A stretch of DNA of 64,000 bases from Paraburkholderia agricolaris (lineage in GTDB: Bacteria; Pseudomonadota; Gammaproteobacteria; Burkholderiales; Burkholderiaceae), in assembly GCF_009455635.1 (NCBI RefSeq), contig NZ_QPER01000002.1:1364001-1428000 (forward strand), in the 5' to 3' direction. The notes below the pieces were generated by a model. The model made no database searches, was not told where the DNA came from, and worked only from the letters and a program-made list of their open reading frames with translations. This document shows, piece after piece, positions 34,681 to 42,661 of this stretch; position 1 is the first letter of the stretch; each line of letters opens with the position of its first letter. The position numbers and the translations under genes were made by a program.

Positions 34681-35517
34681 ATGTCACGGAGCACTTACTA
34701 TGCACCTCACGGCGGTCATCCCGCCCAGACCGAACTGCTGACAGACCGCGCGATGTTTACCGAAGCGTATGCGGTCATTCCCAAAGGCGTTATGCGCGAT
34801 ATCGTCACCAGCCATCTGCCTTTCTGGGAGAAGACCCGCCTGTGGGTACTGGCGCGCCCGCTGTCCGGATTTGCCGAGACGTTTGCGCAGTACATCATGG
34901 AAGTCGGCGCCGGCGGCGGCAGCGAGCATCCCGAACAGGACGAGAACGCCGAAGGCGTACTCTTTGTTGTCGACGGTGAAATCGAAGTCACGCTGCACGG
35001 CGCCGCGCATGTTCTGAAGCCCGGTGGCTACGCGTTCATTCCACCCGGCACGGACTGGTCGTTGCGCAATCGCAGCGGCGACACGGCCCGTTTCCACTGG
35101 ATTCGCAAGCACTATGAGCGCGTTGAGGGTCTGCCGCTGCCGGAGGCCTTCGTGACGAACGAGCAGGACATCGAGCCGATCCCCATGCCCGGCACCGACG
35201 GCCGCTGGGTGACGACGCGCTTCGTCGACATGAACGACATGCGCCACGACATGCACGTCAACATCGTCACGTTCCAGCCTGGCGGCGTGATTCCGTTCGC
35301 CGAGACCCACGTGATGGAGCACGGCCTGTATGTACTGGAAGGCAAAGCGGTTTATCGATTGAACCAGGACTGGGTCGAAGTCGAGGCCGGTGACTTCATG
35401 TGGTTGCGTGCCTTTTGCCCGCAGGCCTGCTACGCCGGCGGACCCGACCGTTTCCGCTACCTCCTGTACAAGGACGTCAACCGGCATATGAAGTTGACGC
35501 TCAACGCTCCGCGATAA
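34681..35517 (+). CDS. allE: (S)-ureidoglycine aminohydrolase-like bicupin protein
   Basis: A 278-residue two-cupin protein starting at ATG 34681 after AAGGAG (34669-34674). The N-terminal cupin has GSEHPEQDENAEGVLFVVDG and the C-terminal one has VIPFAETHVMEHGLYVLEG, the metal-binding His/Glu pattern of AllE. AllE releases ammonia from ureidoglycine in allantoin degradation. No allantoinase or allantoate amidohydrolase genes are visible here, so either the rest of the pathway lies elsewhere or the enzyme has another ureide-like substrate. It lies 82 bases after the amidohydrolase gene on the same strand. Convergent with the next amidohydrolase, 13 bases apart. Confidence 0.85.
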   Translation: MSRSTYYAPHGGHPAQTELLTDRAMFTEAYAVIPKGVMRDIVTSHLPFWEKTRLWVLARPLSGFAETFAQYIMEVGAGGGSEHPEQDENAEGVLFVVDGEIEVTLHGAAHVLKPGGYAFIPPGTDWSLRNRSGDTARFHWIRKHYERVEGLPLPEAFVTNEQDIEPIPMPGTDGRWVTTRFVDMNDMRHDMHVNIVTFQPGGVIPFAETHVMEHGLYVLEGKAVYRLNQDWVEVEAGDFMWLRAFCPQACYAGGPDRFRYLLYKDVNRHMKLTLNAPR

Positions 35518-35530
35518 AACCGCTCCGGCC

Positions 35531-36982
35531 TCAATAGTGGCTGCCTCGCCACAGCGTTGGCGGGGTTTCCAGCAGATGACGCAGACCTGCGCGGTCGAAC
35601 GCGAGATCCGCAGCCGCCGTCACTCGTTCGAGAATGCCGCCTTCGTCGACCGACAGCACCCGGTAGTTCTCCATCAGAATTCTGCCGCCGACCATCGTCA
35701 TGCACACGTCGCCGGCATTCGCGAAGCAGGTGACGCGATGAACGGGCATATTCATCGGCATGAGGTGCGGTTTATAGAGGTCGATCAGAATGATGTCGGC
35801 CAGCTTGCCCGCTTCGAGCGAACCGAGTTCATGATCGATCGACAAGGCTTTGGCGGCGTCGATCGTGACCATTTCGAGCACCTTGCCGTGCGGCAGGATG
35901 TCCGGGTCACGAAAATGACGACGGTGGTAATGCATGCATTGCCACATGTGGCGGAACATGTCGTAGCCGCGATCGGGCGCCGCGCCATCCGAGCCGATCG
36001 CCACCGTCACGCCGGCGTCGATGAGTTCCGGCACAGGACAACGGCCGATAATCGACATGATCGCGCTTGGGTTATGCACGATCGAGGCGCCTGTTTCGAC
36101 GCACGCGGCGATGTCCGCGGCGTTCAGATCGATGGCGTGCGACATGAACGACTTCGCGTTCAGCAGTCCCAGTTCCCGATGTGCGAAATCCAGCGTGCCG
36201 GTGCGGTGACCATCCTGCGTCAGGCTTAGGCCGCGTTCCTGGGCCAACTCCGCGTAGCGCCCGGCTTGATGCCGGAAAACCTGTTCGTGTGCCGCGTGCT
36301 CCGGGTAGTGCTGCGGTGCATAGACGGGCAGCGTCAGCGCAATCTGGATGCGGCCATTGGCGTCGCCATGGCATGCGTCGACGATGTCCTTGCATACGTC
36401 GTACATTTGCTCGAAATCGATCTCGCGCGTCACGCTGCCGTTCGCATCGTGCCGGGTGTAGGCGCGCGGCTCGGGCGGTCGCGAGGGTCCCACCGCGACG
36501 ATCGAGCGAGTGCCCGTTTTAACCACCGCGTCACAGTGGCGCCGCGCATAGACGGGGTCGTCGACGCGCATGATCGAGTCTCCGCCGCCGAGCAGCGACA
36601 CGCCTGTCGTCACGCCGGCCTTCAGGCGCTCCAGTGCCGCAAGATGCGATTCCATTTCCCAGAACGTTTCGTCCGAGGCGCGTGTATAGATCGCCTCGCA
36701 CGCCGCCGACCACGCATTGCCGTTCGCGCCGCCTATGGTTCTGAGCATGGCGTGACCGGCGTGGGCATGAGCGTCGATCAGGCCTGGCAGAACGGCTTTG
36801 CGGCGGGCATCGACCACGCGGTCTGCCTGGTACTGCTGCGCAAGTGCGCGAGTCTCGCCGACGGCGACGATGCGATCGCCCCTGATTGCCACCGCGCCGT
36901 CTTCGATAACGTGGCGTGCGGGATCGAGCGTAATCACGCAGCCGTGTTCGATCAGTATGTCGACCTGTTGCTTATCGTTCAT
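35531..36982 (-). CDS. Amidohydrolase (guanine/aminopyrimidine deaminase-like, AtzA/TrzN group)
   Basis: A 483-residue enzyme with the metal motif PGLIDAHAHAGH at the start of the TIM barrel, LKAGVTTGVSLLGGGDSIM, MSHAIDLN and AIGSDGAAPDRGYDMF for the later ligands, and a C-terminal strand domain with LADIILIDL. The group includes guanine deaminase, S-adenosylhomocysteine deaminase and triazine hydrolases, so a ring deamination or dechlorination is plausible. The substrate is unknown. It is the downstream neighbour of the second cytosine-deaminase-like gene on the same strand, and the genes run from DUF3311 through the symporter as one block. No signal peptide. Confidence 0.85.
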   Translation of the reverse strand: MNDKQQVDILIEHGCVITLDPARHVIEDGAVAIRGDRIVAVGETRALAQQYQADRVVDARRKAVLPGLIDAHAHAGHAMLRTIGGANGNAWSAACEAIYTRASDETFWEMESHLAALERLKAGVTTGVSLLGGGDSIMRVDDPVYARRHCDAVVKTGTRSIVAVGPSRPPEPRAYTRHDANGSVTREIDFEQMYDVCKDIVDACHGDANGRIQIALTLPVYAPQHYPEHAAHEQVFRHQAGRYAELAQERGLSLTQDGHRTGTLDFAHRELGLLNAKSFMSHAIDLNAADIAACVETGASIVHNPSAIMSIIGRCPVPELIDAGVTVAIGSDGAAPDRGYDMFRHMWQCMHYHRRHFRDPDILPHGKVLEMVTIDAAKALSIDHELGSLEAGKLADIILIDLYKPHLMPMNMPVHRVTCFANAGDVCMTMVGGRILMENYRVLSVDEGGILERVTAAADLAFDRAGLRHLLETPPTLWRGSHY

Positions 36983-37033
36983 ATACGGGTTCTTCGTGTG
37001 AGGTTGCTCGTGCGCCGTTACACCATTACACCG

Positions 37034-38239
37034 TTACACAGCATCGACCAGTTCGCCGTTACGCGCGACGATGCGTCCATTCGCCAAGACCAGGCGGCGT
37101 TTGGGCCGGCTAACCACGGCCTGCGCGACGGATTGAGCATCGACCAGCACCAGATCCGCGCGTGCGCCGACGTGCAGACCGTAGTCGCTGAAACCGCAAC
37201 CTTGGGCGGCCGCGTTGCTCACGCAGTCGAACGCAATCGCGATGTCGTCGTCGCGTCGCAAGTCGTAACGCATGCCGATCAGCATTGCGCGTTCGAGCAT
37301 GTCCGGTACGCCATACGGTGACCAGGTGTCGCGAATGCCATCGTTGCCGCCGAAGATGGTGATGCCTTTGTCTCTGCAAAGCTTGAGCGGTGGAACCGGA
37401 CGGGACGGCGGCGCGCTGGTCAGAAGCGCCACGCGCAGATGCGCGATCCGCTCCAGCAGCGCGTCACGTTCACGTTCCGGCAAGGCGCCGAGGCAGAACG
37501 CGTGGCTCACGACCACCTGGGCTTGCATGCCCATCGCCTCGACGCGATCGAGCAGCAGTTTCAGCGTGAATGCGCCGACTTCGCCGGGTTCGTGCAGATG
37601 AATGTCGATTGGCTTGTGATAGCGTTCCGCTAGCTCAAACGTCGCGTTCAGCGAGGCGACGGGATCGCCGTCGATCAAGGCGGGATCGAGCGCGCCAAGC
37701 ACGTCGGCGCCTGCGGCGAGCGCGCTGCCGAGCAGTTCGACCGTGCCGGGGCGGATCAACATTCCCGATTGGGGAAATGCAACGATCTGCATGTCCAGCA
37801 CATCGCTCAGTGTCTGCCGTGTGCTGAACACGCCATCGAGGTAACGCAGCCGCGCATCGGTATCGATATCGACGTGAGTGCGCAGGCGCGTCGTGCCTGC
37901 CTGCACGAATGCCCGTGCCAGCGCGAGCGACTGGGTGGCCGCATCGTGCCCCGACGTTTTGCGCCATTCGCGCTCGTTGCTGATCCGGTCGGTTAGCGCC
38001 GGTCCAACCTCGTTGCGATACCACGACTGGCCCCAGTTGGTTTTGTCGATGTGCGTATGCCCTTCGACAAAACCCGGCAACAGCAACGCGCCGCCGCCGT
38101 CTTCAACGAGCCCGCCGGGTTGCGCTTCGACCTGCGCGCCGAGTGCCGCGATGCGGCCGTCGGCGATGGAAACGGAAACCGGTTGGCCGTCAGCCAGCCG
38201 GACATTGGAGAGAAGCAGGGAGCGGGTCATATTGGTCAT
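37034..38239 (-). CDS. Cytosine-deaminase-like amidohydrolase, paralogue of 33381-34598
   Basis: A 401-residue relative of the enzyme at 33381-34598, with the same landmarks: HTHIDK after LPGFVEG, HVDIDTDARLRYLDG, VAFPQSGMLIRPGT, HLHEPGEVG, VVSHAFCLG and GGNDGIRDTWSPYGVPDMLE. Residues next to the metal site differ between the two (for example SYG versus SHAF/SHAY context), suggesting different substrates. The start overlaps the symporter stop (ATGA), so transport and hydrolysis are translationally coupled. It probably deaminates the compound imported by that symporter. Substrate unknown. Confidence 0.85.
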   Translation of the reverse strand: MTNMTRSLLLSNVRLADGQPVSVSIADGRIAALGAQVEAQPGGLVEDGGGALLLPGFVEGHTHIDKTNWGQSWYRNEVGPALTDRISNEREWRKTSGHDAATQSLALARAFVQAGTTRLRTHVDIDTDARLRYLDGVFSTRQTLSDVLDMQIVAFPQSGMLIRPGTVELLGSALAAGADVLGALDPALIDGDPVASLNATFELAERYHKPIDIHLHEPGEVGAFTLKLLLDRVEAMGMQAQVVVSHAFCLGALPERERDALLERIAHLRVALLTSAPPSRPVPPLKLCRDKGITIFGGNDGIRDTWSPYGVPDMLERAMLIGMRYDLRRDDDIAIAFDCVSNAAAQGCGFSDYGLHVGARADLVLVDAQSVAQAVVSRPKRRLVLANGRIVARNGELVDAV

Positions 38240-39723
38240 GCCGATTCGACGGAAGTGGCGGAGCTAGTAATAGGGGGCCGCAGCGCGCGCTGCGCGGCGC
38301 TGATCGCGATGAACACCACGGCGTTGGCGAACAACGCGACGAGCCCCGTATTGATGGAAGTGAAGGCGATGGGCGCGGATGGGAAAACAGAGGCAAGCGT
38401 CATGCCGCGCCAGTTCACCAGCGCCAGCACGACGGCGCCCGCGAAGATGCCGCCGAATGCCGCTTCCCGCGTGCCGAATGGGCGCTTGAGGAAACTCGAG
38501 GCGAGCATGGGTACGAGTTGCGTCAGCAGGCTCGACGAGAAGATCGCGAGGGCGACAAAGTTCGAACCGCCATGCAGCACGAAGTAAACGACAACCAGCG
38601 TGAACAGCGGCAACGCGATTCGAGCGACACGCGCGACTTGCCGGTCGCTTGCCTGCGGTGCGAAGCCTTCGCGGTAGATGTTGCGTGCAATCATCGTCGA
38701 CGCATTGAGCATGATCAGCGAACCGGGTACGAGCGCGGTGAGCAGACCCGCGCCGCCGACGATCCCGACGAACCACGAGGGGAAGGTCTGCTTGACGAGC
38801 CGCAGCAGCGCGAGATCGGTTTGCGCGCCTTCGAGCCCATGCACGGTCAATACGGCGGCGAAACCGACGAGGAACAGAAACGCGATCAACACCTGGTAGA
38901 TCGGCATCAGCATGGTGTTCTTGCGCAGCGCCGACGCGTCGCGCGCCACGTAGACGGCAGTGAAGCCGTGCGGATACAGATAATAGCCAAGCGACGTCAA
39001 CAGCAGCGTCGAGTTATACCAGCTCAGATTGAAACCACGCTCCGGCATGCGCAGCAGTTCCGGATGCACGGCGTCGATGCGCGCGAACATTTCGCCGAAA
39101 CCGCCGAAGTAGTGTAGCGGCAAATAGGTGCCGAGGAAGATCGCGAGACCGAGGATCAGCACGTCCTTGAAGATCGCAATGCTGGCGGAACCGTGGATGC
39201 CTGACACGCTCATGTACAGGACCATCAGTGTCGCGCTGATCCAGATGGCCGTGTCCTGCGAGATCAGGCCATATGACATCTCGGAGACGATAATGCCGAG
39301 ACCGCGCAACTGGATGATCAGCAGCGACACCATCGCGAAGACGGCCACGATCGACACCAGCACGCCGATGGCGCGACTGTTGTACTTCGAGGCGAAATAA
39401 TCCGCGAACGATACGAGGCCGTGGTCTTTCGCGTAGCGCCAGATGGCGGGCAGCATCCAGTAGCCGAACATGTACGCCAGACAGCCGTACGACAGGATGT
39501 AGAACGCCGGCACCCCTTTGCTGTAGGTCCAGCCGCTCGCGCCGAGAAACGAGAAGGTCGAGAAAGCCTCACCGGCCATCAGCAGGAAGGTCAGCAGCGA
39601 CCCGAAGCCGCGTCCACCCACCGCCCATTGTTCCAGACTGAGGGTCTTGCCGCGCCGCGCATACAGGCCAACCGCCAGCGCGAAGAGGGCAAACAGAACG
39701 ATGATGACGAGTGCCGCGTTCAT
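38236..39723 (-). CDS. Sodium:solute symporter (SSS family)
   Basis: A 495-residue carrier with about 13 membrane helices; the ATG at 39723 shares four bases with the DUF3311 stop. Motifs: FALAVGLYARRGKTLSLEQW, GEAFSTFSFLGASGWTYSKG, ASKYNSRAIGVLVSIVAVFA and SGIHGSASIAIFKDVLI. SSS proteins use sodium to import nucleobases, amino acids, sugars or urea-like compounds. Because it is fused in an operon with a cytosine-deaminase-like gene, a nucleobase or creatinine-like substrate is inferred. The open frame runs upstream through DUF3311 and is not coding there. Confidence 0.88.
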   Translation of the reverse strand: MNAALVIIVLFALFALAVGLYARRGKTLSLEQWAVGGRGFGSLLTFLLMAGEAFSTFSFLGASGWTYSKGVPAFYILSYGCLAYMFGYWMLPAIWRYAKDHGLVSFADYFASKYNSRAIGVLVSIVAVFAMVSLLIIQLRGLGIIVSEMSYGLISQDTAIWISATLMVLYMSVSGIHGSASIAIFKDVLILGLAIFLGTYLPLHYFGGFGEMFARIDAVHPELLRMPERGFNLSWYNSTLLLTSLGYYLYPHGFTAVYVARDASALRKNTMLMPIYQVLIAFLFLVGFAAVLTVHGLEGAQTDLALLRLVKQTFPSWFVGIVGGAGLLTALVPGSLIMLNASTMIARNIYREGFAPQASDRQVARVARIALPLFTLVVVYFVLHGGSNFVALAIFSSSLLTQLVPMLASSFLKRPFGTREAAFGGIFAGAVVLALVNWRGMTLASVFPSAPIAFTSINTGLVALFANAVVFIAISAAQRALRPPITSSATSVESA

Positions 39724-39938
39724 TGTCCGTCTCCCGTGCGCTCGCTCGCGCGCGCTGCTTCGTCGCGGTTGTCGAGGCAATAGATGATGGCGAGGATGGC
39801 GGCCGTTGCGGCCATCCAGAGCAGATTCCATACGAGCAGGAACGGCAGGCCGAACAGGAGTGGCGTAGCGGCGGCGAGTGAGCCGCCCGAATAGATGCCG
39901 ATGAACGGCAGCGCCGCCAATAGAAAGCGCAGTTTCAT
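39720..39938 (-). CDS. DUF3311 small membrane protein, partner of the symporter
   Basis: A 72-residue protein with two hydrophobic helices (residues about 3-20 and 28-52: LLAALPFIGIYSGGSL and LLFGLPFLLVWNLLW). The stop overlaps the symporter start (ATGA). DUF3311 proteins are regularly encoded immediately before SSS-family symporters and probably act as an accessory subunit. It is the first gene of the symporter block. Start at 39938 follows a GGGAAGAAT-type ribosome site. Confidence 0.85.
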   Translation of the reverse strand: MKLRFLLAALPFIGIYSGGSLAAATPLLFGLPFLLVWNLLWMAATAAILAIIYCLDNRDEAARASERTGDGQ

Positions 39939-39970
39939 GGAATTCTTCCCGAGGAGTCGTGGGTATCGCG

Positions 39971-40108
39971 TCAGAACTTCTGACGCAGGCCGGCGACGAA
40001 CGCCCGTAGCGGCGTTGCCGGCGACGGCGCTGCGGTGCCGTCGATCCGTGCACGACCAATGCCCACGAGGGGTTTCTTCCTGCGGTTGCTCAACTGCGGT
40101 TTCTTCAT
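39971..40108 (-). pseudogene. Possible porin remnant: porin-like start joined to porin-like C-terminus
   Basis: An open frame of 45 codons begins MKKPQLSNRRKKPL after a good GGAGA ribosome site and ends AFVAGLRQKF. The ending matches the last strand of Burkholderia porins (GLRHRF, GLRHFF elsewhere in this window), and MKKP resembles a porin signal start. The middle strands and a normal signal peptide are missing. It may be a porin gene that lost about 320 codons, or an unrelated short protein. It lies 32 bases upstream of DUF3311 on the same strand. Confidence 0.4.
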
Positions 40109-40276
40109 GACTGTCTCCGGGTATTTGTCTCGTCGAGGGCTTTCTTTCGCCGGCGCGGCGGTGCCGAGCCGTGTTGCGCCCACATTCGAGTTCTTTTTGT
40201 CTGATGTTTGGGTGCGGTGGCCGGCTGTTGAATGGCCACCGCATCGGCATCGCTGGATGTTATCCATCTCGCCCGG

Positions 40277-40435
40277 CATTCAAAAATTAAATGTTCAAAT
40301 GCCTGTCAGTTGAAAATCGAATACTATTAATCCGATTCGAGCAGGGCAGTCATATGCGGCTCACAAGCCCCGTGCGCGATTGCCAGCCTGCTTGATGCGT
40401 GATAGAAGTCAGCGTCTGCATTCAAAGATCAAATG
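40277..40435. promoter_or_regulatory. Direct repeats in the promoter region of the LysR gene at 40441
   Basis: GCATTCAAAAATTAAATG (40277-40294) and GCATTCAAAGATCAAATG (40418-40435) agree at 16 of 18 bases, 141 bases apart. The second overlaps the region just before the LysR start. They lie in the AT-rich gap between the porin remnant and the LysR gene and are likely binding sites for that regulator. Confidence 0.5.
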
Positions 40436-40440
40436 ATTCG

Positions 40441-41322
40441 ATGAAACACAACGCCAAAGCACGTACACCGTTGTTCGATCTGGATCTGCTGAAAGCCATT
40501 GTCATGGTGGCCGATTGCGGCACCTTCACGGCGGCTTCCGCACGGCTTCATTCCACGCAGTCCACCGTGAGTCAGAAGGTGCGGCGCCTCGAGGATATGG
40601 CAGGGCACAAGCTACTTGAGCGCGGCAGTCGCGACGTGAGTCCGACCGATGCCGGCGAAACCTTGCTCGCCTATGCGCGCCGGATGCTTGCTCTGAACGA
40701 CGAAATGATCGAGGCGCTGTCGGGCGCAACGGTGGGACTGACGGTCCGCTTGGGCGTGCCGGAAGATTTTGTCGGCGGACCGACCACCCATATGCTCGCC
40801 GTGTTTAACCGCAAGCATCCGCAGGTCAAGCTGGAAGTCACCAGCGGATTGAGCCGCGATCTGACCAATAGCTACGATCGTGGCGATCTCGATCTGATAC
40901 TCATCAAGCAGCGGCGCAACAGCCGCGAGACGGTTGCCTGCTGGCCGGAGCAATTGAGGTGGATCGACAGTGCGAAGAGTCCGTCGATCCAGCTCGATCC
41001 GATTCCCCTCGTCGCGTTTCCGCCGCGCGGCCTGTATCGCGACGACATGACCAATGCGATTGAAGGGATCGGACGCCGCTGGCGGCTCAGCTTCATTAGT
41101 TCCAGTTTGAGCGGAATTCAGGCGGCGGTTGCCGACGGTCTCGGGATCAGTCTGCTTCCTGCGCGCGCCGTGACGGCGGACCATGCTGTGCTGACACCGA
41201 AAAGCGGGCTGCCTGCAATTGAAACCATGGATATCGCGCTGCTTCATCGCCCGACCGCCGATGCCGCCGTCAAGGAACTCGCGCGTGCGTTGGCCCGAAT
41301 GTTGGGGGCGCAGCGGCGGTGA
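40441..41322 (+). CDS. LysR-family transcriptional regulator
   Basis: A 293-residue LysR protein starting at ATG 40441. The winged helix has LFDLDLLKAIVMVADCGTFT, QSTVSQKVRRLEDMAGHKLL. The effector domain contains LGVPEDFVGGPTTHMLA and GLGISLLPARAV. It faces away from the DUF3311-symporter-amidohydrolase block, across a promoter region with an 18-base direct repeat, so it most likely controls that block and itself. The frame continues upstream to 40399 but the sequence there is not typical for the family. Ends 16 bases before the convergent puuB gene. Confidence 0.9.
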   Translation: MKHNAKARTPLFDLDLLKAIVMVADCGTFTAASARLHSTQSTVSQKVRRLEDMAGHKLLERGSRDVSPTDAGETLLAYARRMLALNDEMIEALSGATVGLTVRLGVPEDFVGGPTTHMLAVFNRKHPQVKLEVTSGLSRDLTNSYDRGDLDLILIKQRRNSRETVACWPEQLRWIDSAKSPSIQLDPIPLVAFPPRGLYRDDMTNAIEGIGRRWRLSFISSSLSGIQAAVADGLGISLLPARAVTADHAVLTPKSGLPAIETMDIALLHRPTADAAVKELARALARMLGAQRR

Positions 41323-41338
41323 AGCACTCGAACACGGC

Positions 41339-42661
41339 CTAAAACAACTCCAGAATCCGGTGATACATCATCCCAAGTTCCAGAGCCGGTCCGCGCAACG
41401 CCGGCCCACCCGGAAAGCGCGCATGCCGTAATTGAGCGAACAGATCGAAGGCCGCAGTCTCACCGGCCATGGCCTTCGCAACGACGCGCCCGGCGATTCC
41501 GGTCAGCGCCACGCCGTGACCGGAAAACCCCTGCACGTAGAAGTAATTCGGGTCGATCGAGCCGAAATCGGGCGCCCGATTGCGCGTCACGTCGACAAAA
41601 CCACCCCACGCATAGTCGATTCGCACGTCGTCGAGTTGCGGAAACACGCCAGTCATGCGCTGGCGAATCTCTTCGCCGAGTTGCGCGGGTGACGCACCGG
41701 TCGAACTCGCGCGTCCACCGAACAGCACCCGATGATCCGCCGACAAACGGAAGTAATCGAGGAAGAAGTTGTTGTCGCAAATCGCTTCGCGCCCTTTGAT
41801 CAGGGCGTCCGCGCGCTCCTTACCGAGCGGCTCCGTGGCGACGATATACGACGCGATCGGCGCGATACGTGCGGCCACCGGCGCGGGCAGCACGTCGCCG
41901 AGCGTGGCGTTGCCGCACGCGGCGACGAAGCGGCAGCGCACTTCGCCGCCGGCCGTTCGCACAACTGGCCGCGCGCCGCGCACAACTTCGATCACCGGCG
42001 AATGCGCGAACAATTGCGCGCCTTCACGACGCGCTGCATCGGCAAGACCGAGGCAGTATTTGAGCGGGTGCAGGTGGCCGGAGAACGGATCGTAGACCCC
42101 CGCCAGATAACGTCGCGACGCGACCCGTGAACGCACCTCATCGGTATCGAGCCACGAGAGTTTCGTGTAACCCCAGCGTTGCGAGGCCGACTCCATCCAC
42201 GAACGCAAATCCGGCACGCGTTTGGGCTTGGTTGCGACCGTCAGATAACCGGCGGTGAAATCGCAATCGATGCCGTAACGTTCAATGCGCTCGCGCACCA
42301 AAGCGACGCCTTCCACCGACATCGCCCACGCGGCGCGCGCACCGTCGAGACCGAGCTGACGCTCGATGATCTCGTCTTTCGCGAAACCCACCAGCGTCTG
42401 TCCGCCGTTGCGGCCGGACGCTCCCCAGCCGGGACGGTGCGCATCGAGCACGATCACCGACAAGCCGCGCGCCCGGCACTCGAGCGCCACCGACAAACCG
42501 GCGAAGCCGGCACCGATCACGCAGACGTCTGCCTCCACAGTGCCGTCGAGCGTCGGATCGTCGGTAAGCGGCCGCGTCGCGCTCGCCTCGTAGTACGAGT
42601 TGGCGATCAGCGCATCGGCGCGGTGGTCGAGGGTGTTGAAGCCGGGAGTCGGAGCATTCAT
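41339..42661 (-). CDS. puuB: Gamma-glutamylputrescine oxidase-type FAD oxidoreductase (downstream copy)
   Basis: A 440-residue DadA-like flavoprotein. The FAD-binding fold starts at VCVIGAGFAGLSVALECRAR and the conserved GWGASGRNGGQ follows. Other marks are AGYLTVATKP, GVYDPFSGHLHPLKY, TEPLG and FSGHGVALTGIAGRV. It oxidises gamma-glutamylputrescine to the aldehyde plus peroxide and ammonia, the second step of the glutamylated putrescine pathway. The ATG at 42661 shares one base with the stop of the upstream paralogue. Relative to that paralogue it has an N-terminal MNAPTPGFNTLDHRA extension. Two copies in tandem suggest different amine substrates. Confidence 0.88.
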   Translation of the reverse strand: MNAPTPGFNTLDHRADALIANSYYEASATRPLTDDPTLDGTVEADVCVIGAGFAGLSVALECRARGLSVIVLDAHRPGWGASGRNGGQTLVGFAKDEIIERQLGLDGARAAWAMSVEGVALVRERIERYGIDCDFTAGYLTVATKPKRVPDLRSWMESASQRWGYTKLSWLDTDEVRSRVASRRYLAGVYDPFSGHLHPLKYCLGLADAARREGAQLFAHSPVIEVVRGARPVVRTAGGEVRCRFVAACGNATLGDVLPAPVAARIAPIASYIVATEPLGKERADALIKGREAICDNNFFLDYFRLSADHRVLFGGRASSTGASPAQLGEEIRQRMTGVFPQLDDVRIDYAWGGFVDVTRNRAPDFGSIDPNYFYVQGFSGHGVALTGIAGRVVAKAMAGETAAFDLFAQLRHARFPGGPALRGPALELGMMYHRILELF

